Origin: CAZAGD01 sp049699975
GTDB taxonomy: Bacteria; Desulfobacterota; SM23-61
Length of the DNA stretch: 7,843 bases
Assembly (NCBI GenBank): GCA_049699975.1
Contig: JBNAWB010000173.1
Location: 1 to 7,843 of the forward strand
Direction of reading: 5' to 3'
The notes beneath the pieces are model-generated. The model was not told the DNA's origin, did not search any database, and saw nothing but the letters and a program-made list of their open reading frames with translations. Made by a program: the position numbers and the translations under genes. Positions 1 through 6,632 of this stretch are shown here, one piece after another. Positions within the stretch are counted from its first letter, which is position 1; each line of letters opens with the position of its first letter.

Positions 1-99
1 CAGGCGAGAAAGTCGGAAGCGACTCGTACCGAGGTGAGAGGCCAAAGGAATATCACGGAATAGACTCTTGGATATTTGGTACCATATAGAATTTCAACA

Positions 100-130
100 T
101 TGAACACATTTAATCTTGAGCTAATATAAT
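100..130 (+). promoter_or_regulatory. Possible sigma-70-type promoter upstream of the flavin-reductase gene
   Basis: A TTGAAC box at 100-105 is followed, after a 19-base spacer, by a perfect TATAAT at 125-130. The spacer is longer than the usual 16-18, and such boxes arise easily in AT-rich DNA, so this is tentative. If used, it would give an untranslated leader of about 185 bases containing the hairpins at 222-240 and 255-288. Confidence 0.3.
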
Positions 131-221
131 AAAGATGACTGGGCAAAATAAACGAATAATATCAAAAATTTTTATAATTTTATATTTAGGACAAGAAAAC
201 TAAATTGGAGAAAAGCCCAAA

Positions 222-294
222 ATCTAAACTCCGGTTAGATATTGTCGAGACTTGCCAAAATTTTAATTTATGCTAAAAAAGATTTTGGATATCT
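222..294 (+). promoter_or_regulatory. Candidate regulatory leader: two mutually exclusive RNA stems
   Basis: The first stem pairs ATCTAA (222-227) with TTAGAT (235-240) around a 7-base loop, ACTCCGG. The second pairs CCAAAAT (255-261) with ATTTTGG (282-288). It can extend outward by pairing AGATAT (237-242) with ATATCT (289-294) across a 12-base bulge. Bases 237-240 are needed by both the first stem and the extended second stem, so the two folds exclude each other, as in attenuator or riboswitch leaders. The first loop holds CTCC (229-232), complementary to the GGAG of the Shine-Dalgarno site at 309-312. No known riboswitch class is recognised and no U-tract terminator follows. The helices are short and AT-rich, so chance is a real alternative. 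Confidence 0.25.
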
Positions 295-321
295 CAAATT
301 AATAGAGAGGAGAAAACACAA

Positions 322-819
322 ATGAAAAAAGTCGCTGAACAAGAAATCATGGGCCCATCCATAAAACAAATTCCCAACGGAGCTTTTTTAGCCGTCCAAA
401 CTAAAAATAAGCGCAATGTGATGACTATTGGTTGGGCTCTATTCGGCTATGTATGGCGCAGGTCCATGCTTATGGTGGCAGTGCGTAACAGCCGTTTTAC
501 TCACGGATTGCTGGAAGAGGCAAATAGCTTTGCCGTTAGTGTCCCTTCTGACCCGATGGAAAAAGAGCTAAACTTTTGTGGTTCAAAATCTGGCCGACAC
601 TTCGACAAATTTAAAGAATGCGCTCTACAGACCATTGACACCCAAATCGTTGATTCACCTCTTTTAAACATCCCAGGCTATCATTATCAATGTCGGCTCA
701 TTTATAAAAGCCCTATGGATCCGCGCTTCCTCGATCAAGATCTAATGCCCATTTATCCGGCCAAAGATTATCATACTCTTTATTTCGGAGAAATTCTGGC
801 GGCTTATTTAATTCCTTGA
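322..819 (+). CDS. Flavin reductase family protein (FMN-binding split barrel)
   Basis: This 165-residue protein resembles the small flavin-reductase-like family, whose members bind FMN in a split beta-barrel and reduce flavin or pass electrons to a partner; the substrate here is unknown. Family-like segments are MTIGW (34-38), the VRNSRFTHGLL stretch (54-64) at the flavin-binding region, CGSKSGRHFDKF (86-97) and DYHTLYFGEI (149-158) near the C-terminus. There is no signal peptide or membrane segment, so it is probably cytoplasmic. Length is normal for the family. The ATG at 322 is preceded by AGAGAGGAG (304-312) with a 9-base spacer from GGAG, which fixes the start. It stands alone on the + strand and ends 41 bases before the convergent pgi stop. 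A possible promoter and a foldable leader lie upstream. The family call is fairly sure; the physiological role is not. Confidence 0.85.
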   Translation: MKKVAEQEIMGPSIKQIPNGAFLAVQTKNKRNVMTIGWALFGYVWRRSMLMVAVRNSRFTHGLLEEANSFAVSVPSDPMEKELNFCGSKSGRHFDKFKECALQTIDTQIVDSPLLNIPGYHYQCRLIYKSPMDPRFLDQDLMPIYPAKDYHTLYFGEILAAYLIP

Positions 820-860
820 TTTTTGCTATGATTGGCTGTTTTTAAAGGAATTTTTTATAT

Positions 861-2585
861 TCAAAGACGTGAACTAAGTACTATTTTTATAATTTCAATT
901 AACGCTTCCAACCCGGATTCTATATGGGAACCCAAATGCACCCGGAGCACGCGCTGGCCATGTCTTCTTAATGCTTCCAGGTCTCCTAAGGCCTGGGCCA
1001 TCTTCAGGGTGCCAAAAGTATAAGGCCGATAAGGAATTGGAATATCTTCTTTATCCTCGGCGGTCAGCATCATAAATAAACCTTTATTTGGCCCGCCTTT
1101 ATGGAACTGGCCGGTGGAATGAAGGTAACGCGGTCCAAATCCAAGAGTGGTAGCTAAGCCCAGATGGTCACGCACCAACCGCCGCATCATCTGCATCGCC
1201 TCTATTATTATCGCTTCTTCTGGTAGAAAAGCGAGTAGAGAAAAATAATCTCCCGGCTGCCTGGTATCCAAAAAGTTTTGCAACAATTCCTGAGCGCTTT
1301 CTCCCGGCCCCATGCCGTAAAACTCCAAAGAGTCTTCTTTTAAGGATGGCTTGGCGGTTGGTAACTTTCCCTCTTTTGGCAGCTCCTTAAGGAGAGAGTT
1401 AGTATTTTCTTTGCTCTCTTGTACATTAGGTTGATCAAAGGGATTAATCTGCAAAATAGCTCCGGCGGTGGCCGTGGCTATCTGCCAACGCCACATTTCC
1501 GCAAATAGATCGAAATAGTCTCTCATCTGGATCACAACTATAGGATCTTTCCGATCTTCTAAATCGTTCAGCAATTGCTCAAGAGTGCCCTCAAATTCTC
1601 CCTGCAGATGATAAGAGATAAATAACCGGTCTTCTTTATAACTCTCCGCCACCCCTAAAGGTTCATTAACAATTGGCAAAATTCCCTTTCCTTCTTTTCC
1701 TGTACTTTCCGCCAAAAGCTGCTCCAGCCATAAGCCAAAAGAACTCAAAGGCTGGGGCAGGAAAATAGTGAGTTTATCCCTTCCCTGCCCAGCCATCTCT
1801 CCTAAAATTGTTCCCAAGATTATCCCTTCATTTTGCTCAATATCTTTTTCCGCTGAACAGGCCATCATCATTCTATTCGCGGTCTCTAAAATTTTTTCTA
1901 AATCTAAGCCCAACAGCGCTGCGGGCACTAAACCAAATGGGGAAAGAGCAGAAAAACGCCCGCCTATATCAGGGAAACCAGCAAAGATTTTTCTGAATTG
2001 GCGCTCCCTGGCCACTTTTTCCAGATAACTTCCTGGATCAGTAATGACTACAAAATTCTCCCCCGCCCTTTCGCCTTTAATTTCTTTTAATTTAAAATAA
2101 AAATACTCGCCAAAAGCTAACGGTTCAACTGTTGTTCCAGACTTACTGGCATTGATAAAAAGAGTTTTTTCTAAGGGATAGTTCTTTTCTATCTTACGGA
2201 TAGTAGTTGGATCAGTAGTATCTAAAACTACTAAAGGTAGCCCACTTGCTTTCGGGGAGAATACTTTTTTAAAAGTCAATGGGGCCAGGCTGCTTCCGCC
2301 CATGCCCATATGGACCACCTGTTTAAAACCGCTTTTTAATATTTCTTGGGCAAATTGATTAATTTCCCTCACTTTATCTCTAATCTTGCTAACTACATCA
2401 AGCCACCCCAAAGATGACGCAATATTCTTCTGCGCCTGGGGATCATCCTTTCCCCATAAAGTGGGGTCTTTGCTCCATAAACGACTAACAAAATTTATCT
2501 CATTTAGCTCTTTCATCCTTCTATTTATTAAAGGAAAATAGCTTCCTAATTTTAAACTCATCCCGGGCAAATTATTTTTCAGCAA
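861..2585 (-). CDS. pgi: Glucose-6-phosphate isomerase (transaldolase/Pgi-fusion type, Pgi part only)
   Basis: The product interconverts glucose-6-phosphate and fructose-6-phosphate in glycolysis and gluconeogenesis, in the cytoplasm. Family motifs in order are MGMGGSS (93-99), the phosphate-binding SKSGTT (147-152), GGRFS (208-212), ESTGK (293-297, with the likely catalytic glutamate E293), NPFDQPNVQESK (381-392), HSTGQFHKGG (489-498) and TLKMAQALGD (526-535, likely the active-site lysine). The spacing and the HSTGQFHKGG block recall the isomerase half of bifunctional transaldolase/Pgi proteins, but at 574 residues no transaldolase domain is present and the upstream DNA belongs to another gene. 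The start is a TTG at 2585-2583. It is supported by GAGGTGA just upstream, with 6 bases between GAGG and TTG; the first ATG (codon 9) lacks such a site. It is the last gene of the operon, 17 bases after the sugar kinase. Confidence 0.93.
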   Translation of the reverse strand: MLKNNLPGMSLKLGSYFPLINRRMKELNEINFVSRLWSKDPTLWGKDDPQAQKNIASSLGWLDVVSKIRDKVREINQFAQEILKSGFKQVVHMGMGGSSLAPLTFKKVFSPKASGLPLVVLDTTDPTTIRKIEKNYPLEKTLFINASKSGTTVEPLAFGEYFYFKLKEIKGERAGENFVVITDPGSYLEKVARERQFRKIFAGFPDIGGRFSALSPFGLVPAALLGLDLEKILETANRMMMACSAEKDIEQNEGIILGTILGEMAGQGRDKLTIFLPQPLSSFGLWLEQLLAESTGKEGKGILPIVNEPLGVAESYKEDRLFISYHLQGEFEGTLEQLLNDLEDRKDPIVVIQMRDYFDLFAEMWRWQIATATAGAILQINPFDQPNVQESKENTNSLLKELPKEGKLPTAKPSLKEDSLEFYGMGPGESAQELLQNFLDTRQPGDYFSLLAFLPEEAIIIEAMQMMRRLVRDHLGLATTLGFGPRYLHSTGQFHKGGPNKGLFMMLTAEDKEDIPIPYRPYTFGTLKMAQALGDLEALRRHGQRVLRVHLGSHIESGLEALIEIIKIVLSSRL

Positions 2586-2602
2586 AGGTCACCTCTTTCT
2601 AT

Positions 2603-3586
2603 TTAAAGAACTTGCTCTTTTTTGCCTAAAGTTTGGATAACCAAAGAGCCTGCTCCAATTACTCCGGCCATATTCCCCAATTTTGCGGGCAAAACTTCTA
2701 AGGATACCGTCGCTGCCTTTAAAGCTCTTTCTCTAATCCCGTCTTCAATAAACTTCCTTAATTCGGGGAGCCCGGCCATCACCCCTCCGCCTAAGATCAA
2801 TCTCCGCGGATTGAAAGCATTTACCAGACTAACCGTCCCGGCAATCAGGGCTTCTTTTACCTCCTCGATTATCTGCCGAGCTAAAGGATCTCCTTTTTTA
2901 AACCCCTCGGCTACTACTTTGGCATCAACTTCTTCTATCTTACCGCCTGCTATATTTAAGAGGGTAATTCCGGCGACCCGATTATTGATTATCAATTCTT
3001 GAGCACGCCGAGCAATGGCCCAGCCACCGGCCAAAGCTTCCAGACAGCCTTTGTTTCCACATCGACAAGGAGGACCATGCCAATCAACAGTAATGTGACC
3101 TAATTCTCCGGCACTATTGCTATCGCCAATCAAAATTCTGCCCCCGCTCACCACTCCTCCGCCAATTCCAGTACCTATAAAAAGACATACTAAATCCGCA
3201 CAACCTTTTCCGGCCCCGTGCCACCATTCACCCAAGGTGGCTGCCCGCACATCATTAATCACCATAACCGGTAATCTTAAAGCCTGAACCAGTTCCTCTT
3301 GAAAGGGCTCATTTTGCCATCCCAAATTAGGGGAGAAATGGACCGAACCTCGGTGCGGATCGATTTGGCCAGCCAAACCAACCCCAACGCCTGCGGGTGG
3401 CGAGTCCGTTTCCTTCATCATATCTTTTATGCAGGTTATTATTTCTCTCTTTATGGCTGCGGGTCCCCGAGTGGCTATGGTCGGGCGCGTTATCTTTTTA
3501 TTATAATGACCATCACTATTTACCCGCGCTATCTCTATTTTTGTCCCTCCTAAATCAACGCCGATAGCCCAAATTTCGTCCGGCAC
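2603..3586 (-). CDS. glk: ROK-family sugar kinase, probably glucokinase
   Basis: The 327-residue protein is an ATP-dependent sugar kinase of the ROK family, most likely phosphorylating glucose at the 6-OH. Visible landmarks are the N-terminal phosphate-binding DLGGTK (11-16), catalytic aspartate D112 in VINDVRA, the IGTGIGGG phosphate loop (137-144), ELGH (161-164) and the zinc site made of H164, C174, C176 and C181 in the CxCGxxGCxE motif. The glycine-rich LGGGV (265-269) is in the C-terminal half. There is no N-terminal helix-turn-helix, so it is an enzyme rather than a NagC/XylR-type repressor. The start is GTG at 3586-3584, behind GGAGG with a 9-base spacer. It lies 28 bases after the antiporter and 17 before pgi, which makes the next step. 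That context favours glucose, though mannose, fructose or N-acetyl sugars cannot be excluded. Confidence 0.9.
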   Translation of the reverse strand: MPDEIWAIGVDLGGTKIEIARVNSDGHYNKKITRPTIATRGPAAIKREIITCIKDMMKETDSPPAGVGVGLAGQIDPHRGSVHFSPNLGWQNEPFQEELVQALRLPVMVINDVRAATLGEWWHGAGKGCADLVCLFIGTGIGGGVVSGGRILIGDSNSAGELGHITVDWHGPPCRCGNKGCLEALAGGWAIARRAQELIINNRVAGITLLNIAGGKIEEVDAKVVAEGFKKGDPLARQIIEEVKEALIAGTVSLVNAFNPRRLILGGGVMAGLPELRKFIEDGIRERALKAATVSLEVLPAKLGNMAGVIGAGSLVIQTLGKKEQVL

Positions 3587-3614
3587 TTCCTCTTACCTCC
3601 GGCAGCAAATTCCC

Positions 3615-5594
3615 TTAAACAGGGAATAATGAAGCTATTTCCGTAATCTTTTCTGGCGGACCAACTAAGAGAAGAAGGTCGTTCTCTTTAAATTCAATAT
3701 CCGGATCAGGATTATAGATTAGCTTATGGTCGCGACGAATAGCCAAGAGCGTTACTTCATATTTTTTTCTCATCTCCGTTTGGGCCAGGGTTTTCCCCAG
3801 AAAAGGAGAATTTCTGCTCACGCGCAAAGATCCTATTTCTATATCCGGCAGGCAGTGGCTAAGATTGCGGCAGGTAGCCGCTTCTTTAGAAAGGCTGCGT
3901 AACATTTCATATCCTTCAGCCCGAGCTTCGCCGATAAACTTCTCTATTTCATCTTTGGGCAAAAGGTATTTGGCTAATACTCTGGCAAAAATTTCAATCG
4001 AAGTTTCGAACTCTTCCGGAATTACCTCATTAGCTCCTAATTTGTATAAAGGTTCCATCTCCCGCAGATACCTGGTGCGCACGATGATATGAATTTTAGA
4101 GTTTAAACGGCGTGATAATTCGGTAATGCGGCGCGTGGCCACTGGATCGTTAATTACCACCACTATTATGCGGGCTTCTTTGATTCGCGCATGCTGTAAA
4201 ATTTCTTCGTGAGTGGCATCCCCAAAGAAGATAGGTTCTCCTTTCTCTCTTTCCTCCCGAACCACTTGCGGATTAATTTCTACAATTACATAAGGAATCC
4301 CAGCGGCCCGCGCCGCGCGGGCAATGTTGCGGCCATTAATCCCAAAACCCACGATTATTAAATGATCTTTCTCGTGAATTCTAAGAGTTCCTTTGACTGT
4401 ATAAGATCCTCTTTTTAGCTTGCGCGAAATGGGCAGTTTTAAGATCAGATCCGCTGCTCTGGGAGCTAAATTTATGATAAATGGGGTCAGCATCATAGTG
4501 AGAATTGAGATGGCCAGAAACATTTGGTAGCCCATATCAGTTAATAAGCCATATTTATTTCCGGCCTGGGCAAGAATGAAAGAAAATTCGCCAATCTGGC
4601 TTAAGCCCAAGCCAACGATAATAGCTATCCGTAAAGGTAATCCCATAAAAATAACCGCTAAGCAAGCCAAGAGAGCTTTTAAGATCAGTACGCCTATAGC
4701 TATAATTCCCAGCCCCCATGGGTTTTGCCAAATGAAATTCAGATTCAACAACATACCTATAGAAACAAAGAAGAAACTGGTAAAGACATCACGAAAAGGA
4801 ATTATACTGCCTAAAGCTTGATGACCATATTCCGACTCAGAGATAATTAAACCGGCTAAAAAAGCTCCTAAAGCTAAGGAAAGACCAACCAGATGGGTAA
4901 TCCACGCCACAGCGAGACAGATGACGATTACGCTGAGAGCGAAAAGTTCCCGAATCTTGGTTTCGGCAATCCTAAAAAAAATCCAAGGAACAAGCCACTT
5001 GGCCCCGACGAATACTAAGAACGCCATTCCCAGACCTTCCAGGAGAAAAATAGGCAAAGCCCTTCCTAAATCGCCACCTTTTCCAGCCAGCACAGGCATT
5101 AAGAGCATCATAGGCACCGTTATTAGGTCCTGGAAAATTAAAATTCCCAAGATAGTATGGCCTTGAATACTCTCCACTTCTCCCCGGTCTTGCAGGATCT
5201 TCATCACAATGGCCGTACTACTTAGCGAAATTAAAAATCCGGCAAAAATGGCCTTTTCAATACTCTGGCCTAAAATTTTAGTAATCATTAAAATGGCCAA
5301 GAAGGTTAAGAATATTTGGGAGCAAGAAGCTATGAGCAAAGGTTTCCCCAGGCGCCACAAATTAGCTAAAGAAAACTCCAGACCAATAGTAAAGAGGAGT
5401 AGAACTACGCCAACTTCCGCCAAAATTTCAATTACTGAAAGTGCTTTAACTAAACCTAACCCAAAAGGACCGGCTAAAATCCCGGTTAGCAAGAATCCAA
5501 CTACGGGAGGAACGCGCAGCCGGTGGCAAATGTAAAGGGCAATTACGGAGATGCCAAAGATAGTTAAAATATCATTTAATAAGATAAGTTGCAT
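3615..5594 (-). CDS. Kef/YbaL-like monovalent cation:proton antiporter (CPA2) with TrkA-N and TrkA-C domains
   Basis: This 659-residue inner-membrane protein should exchange K+ (or Na+) for H+. Residues 1 to about 385 are strongly hydrophobic, enough for 12-13 membrane helices. They carry the GFLLTGILAGP motif (33-43), LLFTIGLEF (66-74) and FQD (154-156), whose aspartate is the expected ion/proton site. After a basic linker, a TrkA-N (RCK) Rossmann domain begins around 408. It has the nucleotide loop GFGING (416-421), an acidic residue closing the second strand (E439) and GDAT (458-461), so it probably senses NAD(H) or another nucleotide. A TrkA-C domain occupies about 580-659. A stop lies only three codons before the ATG at 5594-5592, so the start is firm although the nearest strong GGAG is about 18 bases away. 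It leads the three-gene operon. Ion specificity cannot be read from sequence. Confidence 0.92.
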   Translation of the reverse strand: MQLILLNDILTIFGISVIALYICHRLRVPPVVGFLLTGILAGPFGLGLVKALSVIEILAEVGVVLLLFTIGLEFSLANLWRLGKPLLIASCSQIFLTFLAILMITKILGQSIEKAIFAGFLISLSSTAIVMKILQDRGEVESIQGHTILGILIFQDLITVPMMLLMPVLAGKGGDLGRALPIFLLEGLGMAFLVFVGAKWLVPWIFFRIAETKIRELFALSVIVICLAVAWITHLVGLSLALGAFLAGLIISESEYGHQALGSIIPFRDVFTSFFFVSIGMLLNLNFIWQNPWGLGIIAIGVLILKALLACLAVIFMGLPLRIAIIVGLGLSQIGEFSFILAQAGNKYGLLTDMGYQMFLAISILTMMLTPFIINLAPRAADLILKLPISRKLKRGSYTVKGTLRIHEKDHLIIVGFGINGRNIARAARAAGIPYVIVEINPQVVREEREKGEPIFFGDATHEEILQHARIKEARIIVVVINDPVATRRITELSRRLNSKIHIIVRTRYLREMEPLYKLGANEVIPEEFETSIEIFARVLAKYLLPKDEIEKFIGEARAEGYEMLRSLSKEAATCRNLSHCLPDIEIGSLRVSRNSPFLGKTLAQTEMRKKYEVTLLAIRRDHKLIYNPDPDIEFKENDLLLLVGPPEKITEIASLFPV

Positions 5595-5727
5595 GTTTTG
5601 CTAACTCTCGCTCTCCTTTCTATTCAGGCGGGAAAATCTTAGAAATCCTTTTAATATTAAAACAAATCAATTATAGATAATCAACAAGCAAGTATCCTGC
5701 CCCTCTTCAATGTTTTGTCAAATAGCC
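5595..5727 (-). promoter_or_regulatory. AT-rich promoter region for the antiporter-glk-pgi operon
   Basis: The 133 bases between the antiporter ATG and the MITE-like element must hold the operon promoter if the element does not supply it. On the - strand a perfect TTGACA lies at 5721-5716, with GATACT (5696-5691) 19 bases further on. A second possibility is TTGATT followed after 17 bases by TTTAAT nearer the gene, and an isolated perfect TATAAT also occurs. None combines two strong boxes with ideal spacing, so the exact start point is undecided. The Shine-Dalgarno-like GGAG sits unusually far from the ATG. Confidence 0.3.
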
Positions 5728-5870
5728 TATTATGAGATCTCTGAAAAACTCATTTTTTCGTCATTCCTGCGGAAGCAGGAATCCAGGAAAATATTAAAAT
5801 TCTGGACTTATGTCTGTACGATAATAACCATATTTATTTTTTTAAGCACTTTTTCAGAGATCTCTATTAT
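5728..5870. mobile_element. MITE-like element, 131 bp, with 15-bp terminal inverted repeats and a 6-bp target duplication
   Basis: The left end GAGATCTCTGAAAAA (5734-5748) is the exact reverse complement of the right end TTTTTCAGAGATCTC (5850-5864). Both are flanked by the direct repeat TATTAT (5728-5733 and 5865-5870), as expected for target-site duplication. The outermost eight bases, GAGATCTC, are themselves palindromic. The 131-bp interior has no reading frame of useful length, so the element is non-autonomous and would need a transposase from elsewhere. It lies directly upstream of the operon's possible -35 box. The TIR type is not assigned to an IS family with confidence, and the duplication is AT-rich enough to be partly accidental. 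Confidence 0.6.
5761..5787. repeat. Dispersed-repeat core (ATTCCTGC/GCAGGAAT palindrome, dRS3-like) inside the MITE-like element
   Basis: ATTCCTGC (5763-5770) and GCAGGAAT (5775-5782) form an 8-bp perfect stem with a GGAA loop. The core reads GTCATTCCTGCGGAAGCAGG and continues into AATCCAGG. This matches the general 'GTCATTCCCGC...GCGGGAATCCAG' dispersed repeat found in many bacteria and similar to the neisserial dRS3 repeat. A second small pair, TCCAG (5782-5786) with CTGGA (5802-5806), follows, also as in such repeats. Its role is unknown; in other genomes such repeats act as insertion targets or transcript hairpins. Confidence 0.55.
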
Positions 5871-5959
5871 AGCTTAAGGGGAAGCAAGAGGCCTAAAAAT
5901 AAGACTGGCTATGAATTGATTTTCTCTCCTTCTATCCCGAAAAGATGGCCGCTTTTATT

Positions 5960-6403
5960 TCATTTTTCAACATCCGGGTTAACACTTGGCCAACTGTTCT
6001 TGGCATTTAATCTTTTTTCTCCATAGGTAACGGTTAAAGAACTGAAAAGTACACAGAGGAGGATGGTGTTGAAAAGTTCCACCGTGCGAATCACCTTTTT
6101 AAGCCCATAGATGGCTGTGATTAATCTAAAACTCAAGCGGTAGTTAAAGAGAAAAACTCCATACTTGGCTATTTCCTTAGAAAAGATTCTTAAGGGAAGA
6201 TAGGCACCTACAAATTTTCCGATCAGGGAAGAAACCAGTAAAATCAGAAAAATTCCCACAGTGAAGAAAGTTATTTCGCCAAACCTCATCATTGTTTCGG
6301 CACGAAAGAAAAAAATAGGAGCCAATAAGCTGAAGACAAGGGAATTTAACTTTTCTATAATTTCTTCATGATTAGGATCAATTTCTGAATAGTGGAATAA
6401 CGA
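5960..6403 (-). pseudogene. C-terminal remnant of a second cation:proton antiporter (CPA2/Na+/H+ exchanger type)
   Basis: The frame is open from 6403 to a TGA at 5962-5960. Its translation contains PNHEEIIEKL, then SLLAPIFFF, and later IGKFVGAYLP. That is the order seen in the last third of CPA-type exchangers, where 'laPiFFv..G' and 'gK..GAylpar' flank membrane helices. The usual next block with a conserved 'NPRG' is degraded here to FLFNYRLSF. No ATG heads the frame: the first usable codon is a TTG at 6325-6323 in the middle of the APIFF motif, and the conserved motif continues upstream of it. The N-terminal two thirds, including the ion-site helices, are absent. I therefore read it as a decayed gene fragment, not as a short functional protein. 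It is unrelated in reading frame to the intact antiporter at 3615-5594. Confidence 0.55.
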
Positions 6404-6559
6404 TTACTTAACATAAGAATTAAATTTTATATCACATATGGGCCAGATAGTGTCAAAAAGTAGTTTAAACGCCAGGATTAAAGAGATAAAAATATAGTAA
6501 AAGAGCACGGGGAAGACTAAAAGAAAAAGATGATTAAGAATTTCTTGAAAACCAGTCAA
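6404..6559 (-). pseudogene. Hydrophobic 51-codon frame in phase with the antiporter remnant; possible N-terminal remnant
   Basis: From a TTG at 6559-6557 to a TAA at 6406-6404, the same reading frame as the antiporter remnant encodes 51 residues. A long hydrophobic stretch (about HLFLLVFPVLFYYIFISL) is followed by ILAFKLLFDTIWP. This could be the first membrane helix of the same antiporter, joined to the C-terminal part by internal deletion and closed by the stop. The resemblance is only in hydrophobicity and general layout, no strong motif is present, and no Shine-Dalgarno site was found. It may equally be chance coding in AT-rich DNA. It overlaps the -35 box of the promoter on the other strand. 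Confidence 0.2.
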
Positions 6560-6573
6560 TCTTTATTTATGAT
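6545..6573 (+). promoter_or_regulatory. Sigma-70-type promoter of the DUF456 gene
   Basis: TTGAAA (6545-6550) and TATGAT (6568-6573) each match the consensus at five of six positions and are separated by the ideal 17 bases. Transcription would begin near 6580. This rules out the TTG at 6573 as a start codon and makes the ATG at 6582 nearly leaderless. An inverted repeat ATGAT-N5-ATCAT (6569-6583) overlaps the -10 box and start point and could be an operator. Confidence 0.55.
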
Positions 6574-6632
6574 TGATTATCATGGCATATTCCCCCGGGC
6601 ATCTTTCACTGGGGAAATTTTTAAAAAAATTT

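Larger units (their letters stand above)
1..321. other. Left-edge spacer with structured leader; no complete gene
   Basis: No complete gene is seen in these 321 bases. Two short reading frames enter from the left edge and end at 61-63 and 87-89. Either could be the last codons of a truncated gene, but neither translation is recognisable. Bases 1-60 are visibly richer in G+C than what follows and contain two small adjacent palindromes: AGTCG/CGACT with a GAAG loop at 11-24, and CTCG-TAC-CGAG at 23-33. They could belong to the end of a structured RNA or of a coding region. From about 90 onward the sequence is very AT-rich and holds a possible promoter and the two-hairpin leader described separately. 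Confidence 0.4.

Noticed and set aside
820..860. Possible bidirectional terminator between the flavin-reductase and pgi stops
   Set aside because: Only AT-rich runs and a 4-bp pair are present; no GC-rich stem followed by a T-run is visible.
832..1023. Open frame of 63 codons on the + strand at the end of the flavin-reductase gene
   Set aside because: It lies almost entirely antisense to the pgi gene, has no ribosome site and its translation matches no family; it is a shadow frame.
2603..3586. ROK protein as a NagC/XylR-type transcription repressor
   Set aside because: The N-terminus begins directly with the kinase phosphate-binding motif and has no DNA-binding domain, and the catalytic aspartate and zinc site are intact.
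6573..6632. Upstream starts (TTG at 6573, ATG at 6582) for the DUF456 protein
   Set aside because: TTG 6573 overlaps the last base of the -10 box. ATG 6582 would be almost leaderless and gives a longer than usual N-terminus; it is kept only as an alternative.
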